A stretch of DNA of 64,000 nt from Hydrogenophilales bacterium (GTDB lineage Bacteria; Pseudomonadota; Gammaproteobacteria; Burkholderiales; Thiobacillaceae). The position numbers and the translations under genes were made by a program. The notes beneath the pieces are model-generated. The model saw only the letters and a list, made by a program, of their open reading frames with translations. It was not told where the DNA came from and did no database searches. Shown in pieces: positions 43,370 to 52,983 of this stretch (the stretch's first letter is position 1; the number at the start of each line of letters is the position of its first letter). The DNA lies in assembly GCA_023258975.1 (NCBI GenBank), contig JAHFRD010000012.1, positions 30,189 to 94,188 of the forward strand, read 5' to 3'.

Positions 43370-43981
43370 TCACCACGGATAGCGGCACGCCAGCCGTTCC
43401 GCCGTGCGCAGATCATCGGGTGTGTTGATATTGAGAAAGGCATAGGGGTCGCCGCTGAACGTGACCGTTTCCACCGGATGCCTCTCCTGCCAGGCGCGCA
43501 CCTGGCGTCCGCCCTCCCGCACGAAAAGGTCGAGATCCGCGAGCAGGGAGCGGTGCATCAACATGACGGCGTAGTGGATGCCGGTTTCATCGGCCGCCCG
43601 CACCATCGGCACCTCGTTGGCGAGTGCTTGCGCATGCAGGTGGAGGGCAAGATCAAGCGGCAGGAACGGGGCATCACAGGGCACCGTGAGCAGCCATTCC
43701 TGGCGCGCGGTGCGCGCCGCCGCCAGGAGCCCGGCCAGCGGCCCCAGGTTGCCGGGCAGATGGTCGGCCACCACGGTGTGGCCCAGAGCCGCGTAGCTGC
43801 CCAGATTGCGGTTGGCGTTCAGCAACACCTCGACCACATGATCGCGCAGCCGCGCCGCCACCCAACCCGCCAGAGGGCGGCGGGCAAGCTGGATCAGGCC
43901 CTTGTCCTCGCCCTTGAAGCGGCGCGCCAGGCCGCCCGCGAGAATGACGGCCGAGACGGGAACGGGGATCGCTTGCTTCAT
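43370..43981 (-). CDS. mobA: Molybdenum cofactor guanylyltransferase MobA
   Basis: A 203-aa enzyme that adds GMP to molybdopterin cofactor. The nucleotide-binding start AVILAGGLARRFKGEDKGLIQL, the PGNLGPLAGLLA segment and the metal motif TVPCDAPFLPLDL are typical. The start overlaps the stop of the upstream glycosyltransferase gene (ATGA). The next gene, yidD, is 24 bases away. Confidence 0.9.
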   Translation of the reverse strand: MKQAIPVPVSAVILAGGLARRFKGEDKGLIQLARRPLAGWVAARLRDHVVEVLLNANRNLGSYAALGHTVVADHLPGNLGPLAGLLAAARTARQEWLLTVPCDAPFLPLDLALHLHAQALANEVPMVRAADETGIHYAVMLMHRSLLADLDLFVREGGRQVRAWQERHPVETVTFSGDPYAFLNINTPDDLRTAERLACRYPW

Positions 43982-45516
43982 GGCGCGATGTGGTAGAGAC
44001 GATAGCGTTGCTGTTTCTGGCGCGGACGGGCGCCTTCCCATACCGGCGCGCTGTCCGTGGCCACCGCGCGATCCGCCGAAACCAGTCGCCAGGGGCAGTT
44101 TGCGCCACTCTTCGGATGCAGGTGATAACGCAGCATGGTTCGCATGGCCGGATCGGTGTCTATTTCCAGACAGGCGCCCGCCGGCAGGCTCCGGTCGAGA
44201 TCGGCGAGCAGCGGCCGGTAGCCCCACCCGGCTTCCATCCAGGGGCGATACAGGGCGATCAGCAAGGTCCAGACCAGCACCATGCCGCTTGCCCAGACCA
44301 GCACGGGGCGAATCTTCGCGCGCGGAAACAGGGGGATGGCCGACAACCACAGCGCCGTGGCGATCACGGCGAGCAGCAGGCTTGCCCCTGACACCGATCC
44401 CGGCCGATAGGTGGGCGTGATGCCCGCCACATGCGCCGCCAGCCGAGCCGGCATCCCCCATTCCAGCGCGGCGAAATAGATCCAGAAGGCGAAAATGAAG
44501 AACACGAAGCAGACCACGCCGAACCAGTAGAAAGCCTGCGCCGCGCCACGCTTCATGCTGTCGACGCCATAGGCGGCGAGCAGCGCCAGCGGCGGCAACA
44601 GCGGCAACAAGCCGCCGTCGCGCGTCCAGGAGGGCCCCAGAGCCGCGATCAAGGCGGCGAACAGGGCAATCAAGGGCAAATGCAACTCCCTGGCGCGGCC
44701 GAGACGGCGATGCTCATGCCAGAGCGCGGCCAGCGCCAGAGGCCAGACCGGCCAGGAAAACCAGGGCAGTTCGGAAAACGCGCGCAGGGAAGGCGCGTCG
44801 GAAACCAGGCGCGACAAGCCATGCCAGCGCAGCCAGTGCGCGAGTTGCCCGCCGGCATGGAGATACAGCAGGGCCACGAGGCACAGCGCGGCGGCCAACC
44901 CAAGGCCCAGCGCCAGGGCACGGCGATAGGCCGGACGCCGCCAATCCGGCGACAGCAAGGGCAGAAGCGCCAGCGCCAGGCCGGCGACCAGATCGGGCAA
45001 GCCGCGCAGGCCCAGAAACAGCGCGCTCAACGCCAGGCCGATCAGGATGCCCCCCAAGCGGATCGAGTCGCGACCACACGCGACCCCGGCCAGCAGCGCG
45101 GCCCAGGCCGCGAGCAGCGTCGTCTCCGGCGCCAGCGCGTGCATGCGCAACATCAGGCCGAGACAACCGATCAAGGCCAGGATCGCCGTCGGCCCGAAGC
45201 CGGGGCCGAACAGACGCCGCGCGGCCAGCGCGGTGAACAACAGGGAGGCCAGCGTGAATACGCCACTCGCCAGGCGGGCACCATCCTGTGGCGGCAACCA
45301 GGGGGAAGCGAGTTTCGCCGTCACGGCCGCCACCCAGGCATGCAGGGGGGCGGGTGCCTGCCAGGCGCGGGAGAGATCGACGTTCGCCTGCAGAATCGGA
45401 GCCAGCGCCAGCGCTTCGTCCGCCTTCCAGGCATCGCGGCCGGTCAGGCCGTAAAACGCCCAGAAAGTGGCGAGCAGAAGCAGCCAGAACAGCTTGGCGG
45501 GCTGGGTAGGGTTCAT
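43978..45516 (-). CDS. ArnT-like membrane glycosyltransferase
   Basis: A 512-aa multi-pass protein of the GT39/GT83 type. The first periplasmic loop has WKADEALALAPI, the acidic site expected near the first helix, and about ten more helices follow, with a periplasmic C-terminal domain (RPLLADLDRSLPAGACLEIDTDP). Enzymes of this type use a polyprenyl-phosphate sugar to modify lipid A or proteins. Donor and acceptor unknown. It precedes mobA with a 4-base overlap. Confidence 0.78.
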   Translation of the reverse strand: MNPTQPAKLFWLLLLATFWAFYGLTGRDAWKADEALALAPILQANVDLSRAWQAPAPLHAWVAAVTAKLASPWLPPQDGARLASGVFTLASLLFTALAARRLFGPGFGPTAILALIGCLGLMLRMHALAPETTLLAAWAALLAGVACGRDSIRLGGILIGLALSALFLGLRGLPDLVAGLALALLPLLSPDWRRPAYRRALALGLGLAAALCLVALLYLHAGGQLAHWLRWHGLSRLVSDAPSLRAFSELPWFSWPVWPLALAALWHEHRRLGRARELHLPLIALFAALIAALGPSWTRDGGLLPLLPPLALLAAYGVDSMKRGAAQAFYWFGVVCFVFFIFAFWIYFAALEWGMPARLAAHVAGITPTYRPGSVSGASLLLAVIATALWLSAIPLFPRAKIRPVLVWASGMVLVWTLLIALYRPWMEAGWGYRPLLADLDRSLPAGACLEIDTDPAMRTMLRYHLHPKSGANCPWRLVSADRAVATDSAPVWEGARPRQKQQRYRLYHIAP

Positions 45517-45536
45517 CGCCGGCGCGTTGTTTGAAA

Positions 45537-45562
45537 CAAAAAAGGCAGCCTAGGCTGCCTTT
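45537..45562 (-). terminator. rpmE terminator
   Basis: AAAGGCAGCCTAGGCTGCCT plus TT forms a perfect 22-base palindrome flanked by A and T runs, 21 bases past the rpmE stop on the minus strand and before the ArnT-like gene. Confidence 0.85.
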
Positions 45563-45583
45563 GTCCAACCAGATCCCCTCCGA

Positions 45584-45790
45584 TCACTTCTTGAGGGCGT
45601 ACTTCTGGCGGAATTTCTCGACCCGGCCGGCGGTGTCCACGATCTTCTGCTTGCCGGTATAGAAAGGATGGCAGGCGGAACAGACTTCCACATGCAGCGC
45701 CTTTTTCATGGTCGAACGGGTGTTGAAGACATTACCGCAACTGCAAGTCACGGCGATTTCATTGTATTCGGGATGGATGCCGGCTTTCAT
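45584..45790 (-). CDS. rpmE: 50S ribosomal protein L31
   Basis: A 68-aa L31 protein of the zinc-binding (C+) type with CSCG and [10 protein letters not shown]. The start at [12 protein letters not shown] is the usual one; a longer open frame upstream is not part of L31. Followed by its own terminator. Zinc-regulated pairs with a C- paralogue exist in many bacteria; none is in the window. Confidence 0.96.
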   Translation of the reverse strand: MKAGIHPEYNEIAVTCSCGNVFNTRSTMKKALHVEVCSACHPFYTGKQKIVDTAGRVEKFRQKYALKK

Positions 45791-45887
45791 GATGAGTACC
45801 TGGGCTAGAAACCTGGAAAGCGCGCGATTATCCACAAAAACTCCTTGTCAGGCAAATGCTTGATCGCGCGCGGATTTCGATGGCGGC

Positions 45888-46772
45888 CTATCCCGCCTCG
45901 GCCAACAGTCGGCCGATCATGCCGGCGGCCTGTGCCGCGTAGCCGCCACCGAACAGATTGAAGTGGTTGAGCACGTGATAAAGGTTGTAAAGATGCTTGC
46001 GTACCCGATAACCGGGGTCGAGCGGCCAGGCCTCCCGGTAAGCGCCATGAAATTCGCTCGGGTAACCACCGAACAGCTCGGTCATCGCCAAGTCCGCCTC
46101 GCGGTCGCCATAGTAGATGGCCGGATCGAACAACACCGGAACTCCATCGGCGTATCCGTGATTACCGCCCCAGAGGTCGCCATGCAGCAGCGAGGGAATG
46201 GGGCGGTGGCCGGGGAAAAAGGCATCCAGGCGCTCCAGCAGGCGTTCCCCTTGTTGCATCAGGCCACGCGGCGCCAGGTTGCGTCGGGCAAGTTCCAGTT
46301 GGGGGCGCAGGCGTTGCGTTTGAAAGAACTCCACCCAGTCGGGCATGCGGGAATTGTGTTGCGGGGTGCTGCCGATACAGTTGTCGCGCCACCATCCGAA
46401 CTCGGTCTGGCTGTGGCGATGCAAGCGCGCGAGTTGCCGACCGAGATCGCCGGGCCGTCCCCGGCCGTCGAGAGGCAGCCATTCCAGGATCAAAAATGCC
46501 GTATCGCCGCTGCCGCCGCTGGCAATCGGGCGCGGCACCCGGATCGCGCCGGCGGCTTCGAGATCACGCAAGCCATCGGCCTCCGCCTCGAACATGCCGA
46601 GCTTGCCGGCATCGTTCAACTTGACGAAATAACTCCGGCCATCGGCGCCAGACAGCGCAAACCCGCGATTGACGCAGCCTCCACTCAGAATGGACTGGCG
46701 CTCATGGACAAACGGCTTGCCGGTCGCCGAACCGATGGCGGCCGCGAGGTCGGCGAGCAGGGCGGGAGTCAC
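45888..46772 (-). CDS. Fructosamine-kinase-family protein
   Basis: A 294-aa kinase of the FN3K/YniA family. It has LSGGCVNRGFALSGADGRSYFVKLN at the start, the catalytic loop LLHGDLWGGNHGY and the metal-binding DPAIYYGDREADLAMTELF. These enzymes phosphorylate ketosamines on glycated proteins; the exact substrate is unproven here. The DUF971 gene upstream overlaps its start by four bases. Confidence 0.9.
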   Translation of the reverse strand: MTPALLADLAAAIGSATGKPFVHERQSILSGGCVNRGFALSGADGRSYFVKLNDAGKLGMFEAEADGLRDLEAAGAIRVPRPIASGGSGDTAFLILEWLPLDGRGRPGDLGRQLARLHRHSQTEFGWWRDNCIGSTPQHNSRMPDWVEFFQTQRLRPQLELARRNLAPRGLMQQGERLLERLDAFFPGHRPIPSLLHGDLWGGNHGYADGVPVLFDPAIYYGDREADLAMTELFGGYPSEFHGAYREAWPLDPGYRVRKHLYNLYHVLNHFNLFGGGYAAQAAGMIGRLLAEAG

Positions 46773-47155
46773 ACCAGGGTTTTGGGCTCACGGGAAGCGC
46801 CGGCCTGTTCCATGCGCAACAGATAAGCCTTCCAGTAAGCCTCCTGATGGCGCCCCAGGTCATGCAGGTAATCCCAGGAATAGATACCGGAATCATGGCC
46901 GTCGGAAAACGCCAGGACGACAGCATAGTGGCCCACCGGCTCGATGTTCTTGATCTCGACATTCTTCTTGCCGACCTGCAGCGTCTCCTGGCCGGGGCCA
47001 TGTCCACGCACTTCGGCGGAAGGAGAATACACACGCAGGTACTCGCAGGGGAACTCGAAGCGGTCGCCATTGCTGAAGGCGACTTCCAATATCCGCGACT
47101 GCTGGTGCAACTTGATCTCGGTGGGGGTAGGAGTTTCGGCAGTGAGGCCACCCAT
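46769..47155 (-). CDS. DUF971-family protein
   Basis: A 128-aa protein with the DUF971 fold (EIKLHQQSRILEVAFSNGDRFEFPCEYLRVYSPSAEVRGHG, then YAVVLAFSDGHDSGIYSWDYLHDLG), also found at the N-terminus of gamma-butyrobetaine hydroxylase. It is common beside ubiquinone or Fe-S related genes in betaproteobacteria, but has no settled function. Overlaps the kinase-family gene by four bases. Confidence 0.87.
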   Translation of the reverse strand: MGGLTAETPTPTEIKLHQQSRILEVAFSNGDRFEFPCEYLRVYSPSAEVRGHGPGQETLQVGKKNVEIKNIEPVGHYAVVLAFSDGHDSGIYSWDYLHDLGRHQEAYWKAYLLRMEQAGASREPKTLV

Positions 47156-48214
47156 GATGCGTCCTTTATATAAGTGATCGGTAATGGAGTCATAGTGTGC
47201 CAGCCGATACCGGGGGCGACAAGCCCGAGTTTATTTGTCGGGTATTTGCGGGTTTCAGTATGCTACGCATCGCGCGCCAGGGCTGTGTTGCGTAAGCGTC
47301 CAACTTCAGGCGCAGGGCATACACGAGCGTTGGGCGCGCCTACGTGAGACCTTGTCGGTGCAGCGCCGGGTGACGGCGAGTTTTACCCGCAAGGATGGCC
47401 GGATATTGCTTGTGCGCAAGACGACCCGCCCGGAGGCGGCTTTGCAGACGATCTACACGACACTGGGGGTCGATCCGCTCCCCGGCGGGGCCGGGCGATC
47501 CGTCCGTTGAGGGCGGTGGACACACTTGACTTGTAGTGCCTGACGGTTGGACAGTCGATTGTGATGCAATGATTCTAGAAACCGCAGTTGAACGCTCATT
47601 CGCCCTCGTGAGGCCGCGTGGATGCTGGCGAAAGTGCCTTCGATCACGCTCACCCATTGGGTGAGCCCGCTACGCACCCGCTGGCACGGATTCGCGAGAT
47701 AAATGGCACGGCATAAAATTGCGCATACAGAAACCTTATTGCTGCGGCGTAAACACGGCATGGGATGAGTCGAATCTGTTGTACCGGGAGTGCGCGATGT
47801 CGATGTGTGCATCTGACGCGAGGTAAGGCAAGGAATCGCGGGAAATAACGGACGCGACAGGGATGGCTGGTGTGTAGGTATAGGACGCCGATGGGATCAC
47901 CCCGATTGGCGTCACAGATGCGGCCATACCCAGTGACTTCACACGAACATACCGCATCATAAAAGCCATGCGCCGTACAGACCTGGCCGACCGCCACGGC
48001 GATCTTTTCCCCTCCCCCGAAGACGCATAATCAATTGCGCCCTCCGCAATTTAATTGTTTTCCATCCCTGATCGGCCAGGTTGTTCCAACCTCTTCCCGT
48101 ATTTATCTCACGTACTCCCCCTCATTTATCTCACCCCTGTTCAAACTGCCGTTTCTAGGATGATTTTAAGGGGCTTGTTAAACATGGGACAAACATGGGC
48201 TAGGACGGCGACAT
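47156..48214. other. About 1 kb without a convincing gene
   Basis: No frame here shows family resemblance except one possible transposase remnant (47325-47510). The base composition is lower in GC than the flanking genes. A 19-base palindrome (GCTCACCCATTGGGTGAGC) lies at 47647-47665. Several overlapping 90-120 codon frames exist on the minus strand but look like chance. It may be a decayed insertion between DUF971 and prlC. Confidence 0.5.
47325..47510 (+). pseudogene. Possible C-terminal fragment of an IS transposase
   Basis: The stretch coding for ETLSVQRRVTASFTRKDG, VRKTTRPEAALQTIY and LGVDPLPGG resembles a tail I recall from some IS transposases (R-K-A/T-T-R-P-E-x-x-L-x-x-I-Y-x-x-L-G). 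The upstream part of the frame does not resemble a transposase. The remnant has no recognisable ends. Low confidence. Confidence 0.35.
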
Positions 48215-50245
48215 TCACGCCATGCCGTTATGCCTTAGCAGCGCGTCGATGGTCGGCTCGCGGCCCCGGAAGGCCTTGAACGATTCGAGCGCCGGGCGGC
48301 TGCCGCCCTGGGCGAGGATTTCGCTCCAGAAGCGGTGGCCCACCTCCGGGTTCAACACGCCGCCGATGTGGCTGCCGGCTTCTTCCTCGAACAGGCTGTA
48401 GGCGTCGGCCGAGAGCACTTCCGCCCATTTGTAGCTGTAGTAGCCGGCCGCGTAGCCGCCGGCGAAGATGTGGCTGAAATTGTTGGGGAAGCGGTTGTAT
48501 TCGGGCGGGGTGACCACGGCGACCTGTTTGCGGATCTCGTTCAGGAGTTGCAGCGCGGTCTGGCCAGGCGCCAGGTCGTGGTGCAGGTGCATGTCGAACA
48601 GGGAGAACTCGATCTGGCGCAGGGTCTGCATGCCGGCCTGGAAGTTCTTGGCGGCGAGCATCTTGTCGAACAGCGTCTTGGGCAGGGGTTCGCCCGTATC
48701 GACGTGGGCGGTCATGTGGCTCACCACATCCCACTCCCAACAGAAGTTCTCCATGAACTGGCTGGGCAGTTCCACCGCGTCCCATTCCACGCCGCTGATG
48801 CCGGAGACGCCGAGGTCTTCCACTTGGGTCATGAGGTGGTGCAGGCCGTGGCCGAATTCGTGGAACAGGGTGATGACGTCGTCGTGAGTGAGCAGCGCCG
48901 GCTTGCCGCCCACCGAACGGGTGAAGTTGCAGTTGAGGTAGGCCACCGGGGTCTGGATGCCGTGCTCGGTCTGGCGCCGGGTGATGGCGTCGTCCATCCA
49001 GGCGCCGCCGCGCTTGGTGTCGCGCGCGTGCAGGTCGAGGTAGAACTGCCCGACCCGTTTTCCGGCGGGGTCGTTGATGGCGTAGAACTGCACGTCCTCG
49101 TGCCAGAGCGGCGCCGCGTCGGGAACGATGGACAGGCCGTAGAGGGTTTCAATGACGCGGAACAGGCCGGCCAGCACCTTGGGTTCCTGGAAATACTGTT
49201 TCACCTCGTTTTCCGAGAAGGCATAACGCGCTTCGCGCAGCTTCTCGCTGGCGTAGCCCATGTCCCAGGCTTGCGGGTCGTCGAGGCCGAGTGTGGTGGC
49301 CGAGAACTCGCGCAGTTCCGCCATATCGCGTTCGCCATAGGGTTTGGCGCGTTGCGCCAGTTCATTCATGAAATCCATGACCTGCGCCGGCGTTTCCGCC
49401 ATCTTGGGCTCCAGCGAGACCTGGGCGTAGGAGTCGAAACCCAACATCTGCGCGGCTTCCCGCCGGAGTTCTAGGATTTTCGAGATCAGCGGCGTGTTGT
49501 CCAACGCTTCGGCGCCGAACTCGGAGGCGCGGGTGGTGTAGGCGCGGTACATCTCCTCGCGCAGCGCACGGTTTTCGCAGTACTGCACGATGGGCATGAA
49601 GGAGGGGGCTTGCAGGTTGAGTTTCCAGCCACTTTTGCCATCCGCCTCCGCCATCTCCTTGAACATCGCGAGGGCGTCGTCGGGCAGGCCGGCGAGTTCG
49701 GATTCATCCTCGATGAACTTGCTCCAGGCGCGGGTGGCGTCGAGCAGGTTTTCCTCGAATTTGGCGGAGAGCTTGGCGAGTTCTTCCTGGATTTCCATGA
49801 AACGCGGCTTCTGTTCTTCCGCCAGATCGGCGCCGCCGAGGCGGAAATCGCGCACTTCGTTGTCGATGATCTTCTTGCGGGCCGGGGCGAGCGCGGCAAA
49901 TTCCGGCGCGGCGGCGAGCGCCTTGTATTGCTTGAACAGGCCTTCGTGCTGGCCAAGTTCGGCGTAGTACTGGGTGATCCTGGGCAGGTTTTCGTTGTAG
50001 ACCTCGCGCAGTTCCGGGCTGTCCAGCACCGAATGCAGGTGGGAGACCTGGCCCCAGGCGCGCGACAGGCGCTCGTTGGCGTCTTCCATCGGCGCGACGA
50101 AAGCGTCCCAGGTGGGCGCGACGCTCAACTGGCGCTCCACCAGGGCGCGGTTCTCCGCCAGCAGTTGATCGACGGCCGGGCTGACGTGTTCGGGGTGGAT
50201 TTCGGTGTAACGGGGCAGACCGGAGAAGTCGAGCAGGGGATTCAT
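48215..50245 (-). CDS. prlC: Oligopeptidase A
   Basis: A 676-aa M3-family metallopeptidase that degrades signal peptides and other short peptides in the cytoplasm. The zinc motif is TLFHEFGHGLHHLM; the third ligand region is SGVEWDAVELPSQFMEN. The start at MNPLLDFSGLPRYTEI is the usual one; an upstream GTG or ATG adds 11 residues. It is divergent from the symporter gene, 92 bases apart. Confidence 0.96.
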   Translation of the reverse strand: MNPLLDFSGLPRYTEIHPEHVSPAVDQLLAENRALVERQLSVAPTWDAFVAPMEDANERLSRAWGQVSHLHSVLDSPELREVYNENLPRITQYYAELGQHEGLFKQYKALAAAPEFAALAPARKKIIDNEVRDFRLGGADLAEEQKPRFMEIQEELAKLSAKFEENLLDATRAWSKFIEDESELAGLPDDALAMFKEMAEADGKSGWKLNLQAPSFMPIVQYCENRALREEMYRAYTTRASEFGAEALDNTPLISKILELRREAAQMLGFDSYAQVSLEPKMAETPAQVMDFMNELAQRAKPYGERDMAELREFSATTLGLDDPQAWDMGYASEKLREARYAFSENEVKQYFQEPKVLAGLFRVIETLYGLSIVPDAAPLWHEDVQFYAINDPAGKRVGQFYLDLHARDTKRGGAWMDDAITRRQTEHGIQTPVAYLNCNFTRSVGGKPALLTHDDVITLFHEFGHGLHHLMTQVEDLGVSGISGVEWDAVELPSQFMENFCWEWDVVSHMTAHVDTGEPLPKTLFDKMLAAKNFQAGMQTLRQIEFSLFDMHLHHDLAPGQTALQLLNEIRKQVAVVTPPEYNRFPNNFSHIFAGGYAAGYYSYKWAEVLSADAYSLFEEEAGSHIGGVLNPEVGHRFWSEILAQGGSRPALESFKAFRGREPTIDALLRHNGMA

Positions 50246-50337
50246 GGCGAATGGCGGTGAGATGGCAACCGTTGCCATATTGGGGCGCGCCCCAGGGTCT
50301 ACAATCCCCGCGTCGCCCCGACCGCCGCAAACCGCGC

Positions 50338-52287
50338 ATGCGCAAGGTCTTCCTCCGCACCCTGTTCCGTTACTACAGCTTCTATACCGGCGGCTTCGTC
50401 ATGTTCCTGCTCGCCCTGGCGGTGGCCGAGTACATGGGCATGCCGGAGCACTGGATCGGCTGGACTTTCATGACGGCGACCGTGGCACTCTATGCCGGCA
50501 TCGGCATCCTCTCCCGCACTTCGGACGTCGACGAGTTCTACGTGGCCGGGCGGCGGGTGCCGGCGATGTACAACGGCATGGCCACCGGCGCCGACTGGAT
50601 GAGCGCGGCCTCCTTCATCGGCCTGGCCGGCACGCTGTACCAGAAGGGCTATGACGGCCTCGCCTTCGTGATGGGCTGGACCGGCGGTTACGTGCTGGTG
50701 GCCCTGCTGCTGGCGCCCTACCTGCGCAAGTTCGGCCAGTTCACCATTCCCGACTTCATTGGCGCCCGCTATGGCGGTGGCGGCGCTGGCCTGTTCGCCG
50801 GCAACAGCGCGCGCGGAATCGCCGTGGTGGGCACGATCGTGGCCTCGTTCACCTATGTGACCGCGCAGGTGTTCGGGGTCGGCATCATCACCAGCCGCTT
50901 CCTCGGCATCGCCTTCGAGACCGGCGTCTTCGTCGGCCTCGGCGGCATCCTGTTGTGCTCCTTCCTGGGCGGCATGCGCGCGGTGACCTGGACCCAGGTG
51001 GCGCAATACATCGTATTGATCATCGCCTACCTGATGCCGGTGGTGTTCATGTCCTACAAGGTCACCAACGTGCCGGTGCCGCAATTGGTCTACGGCGAAG
51101 TGATGCAGCGGATCGACACCCGTGAGCGGGAAATCATGGCCGACCCGGCGCAGATCGAGGCGCGCGAAGCCTATGCGGCGCGCGCCCAGGCCATCGAGGC
51201 GAAATTACGGCAAATCGACGCCGCCGGCGCCCAGGCCAATGTCGGCGAGGCGAGCCGGGAACGCTGGCGAAGGGAAATGCAGGAAGCGCGGGAAAAAGCG
51301 CGGCCGCTGCAACCGCATGCCGAAGCCTTCCCCGGCAACACCACCGAGGAACGCGACAGCGCGCGGCTCAACTTTCTCGCCCTCACCTTCTGTCTGATGG
51401 TGGGCACGGCGGCGCTGCCGCACATCCTGATGCGCTACTACACCACCCCTTCCGTGCGGGAAGCGCGCGAATCCGTGGTCTGGTCGCTGTTCTTCATTTT
51501 CCTGCTGTATTTCACCGCGCCGGCCTACGCGGTATTCGCCAAATACGAGGTGTACAGCAATCTGATCGGCACCTCGATCGCCGAACTGCCGTCCTGGGTG
51601 GCGTCGTGGGCCAAGGTGGGCATGGTGGCGGTGGAGGACATCAACCACGACGGCATCCTGCAACTGGCGGAACTCACCCTCAACCCGGACGTGATTGTGC
51701 TGGCGACGCCGGAAATCGCCGGCCTGCCCTACGTGGTGGCCGGCCTGGTGGCGGCCGGAGGCCTGGCTGCGGCGCTGTCCACCGCCGATGGCCTGCTGCT
51801 CACCATCGCCAACGCCCTCTCGCACGACGTCTACTACAAGATGATCAACCCCCAGGCCTCCACCGGCCGCCGCATCACCCTGGCCAAGTCCCTGCTCCTG
51901 GTGGCGGCGCTGGCGGCCGCCTGGGTCGCCTCGCTGCGCCCCGACACCATCCTGTCGATGGTCGCCTGGGCCTTCTCCATCGCCGGCGCCTGCTTCTTCC
52001 CGGCACTGGTGCTGGGCATCTTCTGGAAACGCGCCAACCGCCACGGCGCCATCGCCGGCATGTTGGCAGGAATGGGCCTCACCCTGTTCTACCTGCTCGG
52101 AGTGAAATTCTTCGGCATGGCCAAATGGTTCGGCATCTCCGACATCTCCGCCGGCATCTTCGGCATCCCCGCCGGCTTCCTCGCCATCGTCGTGGTCAGC
52201 CTCCTCACCCCCGCCCCCGACGCCGCCACCCAGGCCATGGTCGAGCATGTACGGTATCCGGAGTCGCGGCGAGAATCATCCTATTGA
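50338..52287 (+). CDS. Sodium:solute symporter, VC_2705-type
   Basis: A 649-aa membrane protein with about 13 helices. The start MRKVFLRTLFRYYSFYTGGF is preferred over an upstream frame. The core LeuT-like motifs GADWMSAASFIGLAGTLY and GLAAALSTADGLLLTIANALSHDVYYKM match SSS transporters of the ActP/VC_2705 group. Between two helices lies a charged, helical insertion of about 100 residues (QRIDTREREIMADPAQIEAREAY) that is characteristic of that group. Substrate likely acetate or another carboxylate, unproven. Confidence 0.9.
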   Translation: MRKVFLRTLFRYYSFYTGGFVMFLLALAVAEYMGMPEHWIGWTFMTATVALYAGIGILSRTSDVDEFYVAGRRVPAMYNGMATGADWMSAASFIGLAGTLYQKGYDGLAFVMGWTGGYVLVALLLAPYLRKFGQFTIPDFIGARYGGGGAGLFAGNSARGIAVVGTIVASFTYVTAQVFGVGIITSRFLGIAFETGVFVGLGGILLCSFLGGMRAVTWTQVAQYIVLIIAYLMPVVFMSYKVTNVPVPQLVYGEVMQRIDTREREIMADPAQIEAREAYAARAQAIEAKLRQIDAAGAQANVGEASRERWRREMQEAREKARPLQPHAEAFPGNTTEERDSARLNFLALTFCLMVGTAALPHILMRYYTTPSVREARESVVWSLFFIFLLYFTAPAYAVFAKYEVYSNLIGTSIAELPSWVASWAKVGMVAVEDINHDGILQLAELTLNPDVIVLATPEIAGLPYVVAGLVAAGGLAAALSTADGLLLTIANALSHDVYYKMINPQASTGRRITLAKSLLLVAALAAAWVASLRPDTILSMVAWAFSIAGACFFPALVLGIFWKRANRHGAIAGMLAGMGLTLFYLLGVKFFGMAKWFGISDISAGIFGIPAGFLAIVVVSLLTPAPDAATQAMVEHVRYPESRRESSY

Positions 52288-52348
52288 TCAGGCCTGTTGG
52301 CGCGCACCGAAAATGGACCATTTAGAAGAGGGTGTACGCGTTGAATAT

Positions 52349-52717
52349 TGAACCGCCCCGTGTTTTGAGGAGGCTCCAACTCTTGAGAAGATGGAGCCAT
52401 GAGGAAATCTACGAAGTTCTCCCCCGAAGTCCGCGAACGTGCTGTGCGCCTGGAGTTCGAGCACCGGTCCGAGCATGAATCCGAATGGGCGGCGATGGTG
52501 TCGATCGCCGGCAAGATCGGTTGCACCGCACAGACGCTGCATACCTGGGTGCGCCAGCATGAGTGCGACACCGGCCAGCGTGAAGGCATGACCACGGCCG
52601 AGCATCGGTTACATTCCACCCGCCGAAGCTGAAGCCAACTACTATCGCCAACTTACCGAGCAGGCCATGTCGGTCTGACTCAAACCAACGGGCCTCCACT
52701 AAACCCGGGGCGGTTCA
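52349..52717 (+). mobile_element. Internally deleted IS3-family element with both ends
   Basis: A 369-bp remnant. The left end TGAACCGCCCCGTGTTTTGA and the right end, read inverted, TGAACCGCCCCGGGTTTAGT agree over about the first 20 of 26 bases with a few changes. Between them are the start of orfA and, directly joined, the end of orfB. Both ends and a short internal part remain, so it could be moved by a complete relative. No target duplication is clear: flanks are TAT on the left and AAT on the right. Confidence 0.85.
52399..52632 (+). pseudogene. IS3 OrfA fragment joined to OrfB end
   Basis: The first 66 or so codons encode the helix-turn-helix part of an IS3 OrfA ([20 protein letters not shown], then [20 protein letters not shown]). 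After VTTAEH-like residues the frame is lost, and the following DNA in another frame reads [21 protein letters not shown], the C-terminus of OrfB. The middle, including the DDE residues, is missing. Confidence 0.82.
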
Positions 52718-52983
52718 AATCGCTTGCCGGTGTGGCGCGCTCCTTGGGCGTCGAGCATCACGCGATCAACGTTTCCGCCGGCATCCGGGTCGATGGCCCG
52801 TGGCACATCCAGAACGTCAACGCTTACCACTCGCGCCTCAAGTCGTGGGTCGCAAAATTTCGCGGCGTGGCCACCTGCTACCTGACCAACTACCTCGACT
52901 GGTTCCGCGCCATCGATCGCGCTAAGGGCAATGGCCTGAAACCCGTTCAGTGGCTGGCATTGGCCGTAGGGGGCAGCAGCTAA
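52718..52983 (+). pseudogene. IS1595-type transposase C-terminal remnant
   Basis: A frame open from the IS3 end to a stop encodes WHIQNVNAYHSRLKSWVAKF, then GVATCYLTNYLDWFRAIDR. This matches the C-terminal pattern of IS1595/ISXO2 transposases (HVQNVNAYHSRLK...GVATxYLxNYLGWFR). The N-terminal part and DDE residues are absent; the IS3 element may have inserted into it or replaced it. It ends in 83 codons, after which no feature is clear up to the tRNA. Confidence 0.72.

Noticed and set aside
47340..47997. Several 90-120 codon minus-strand frames in the gene-free segment
   Set aside because: They overlap each other in different frames and lack start signals and family patterns.
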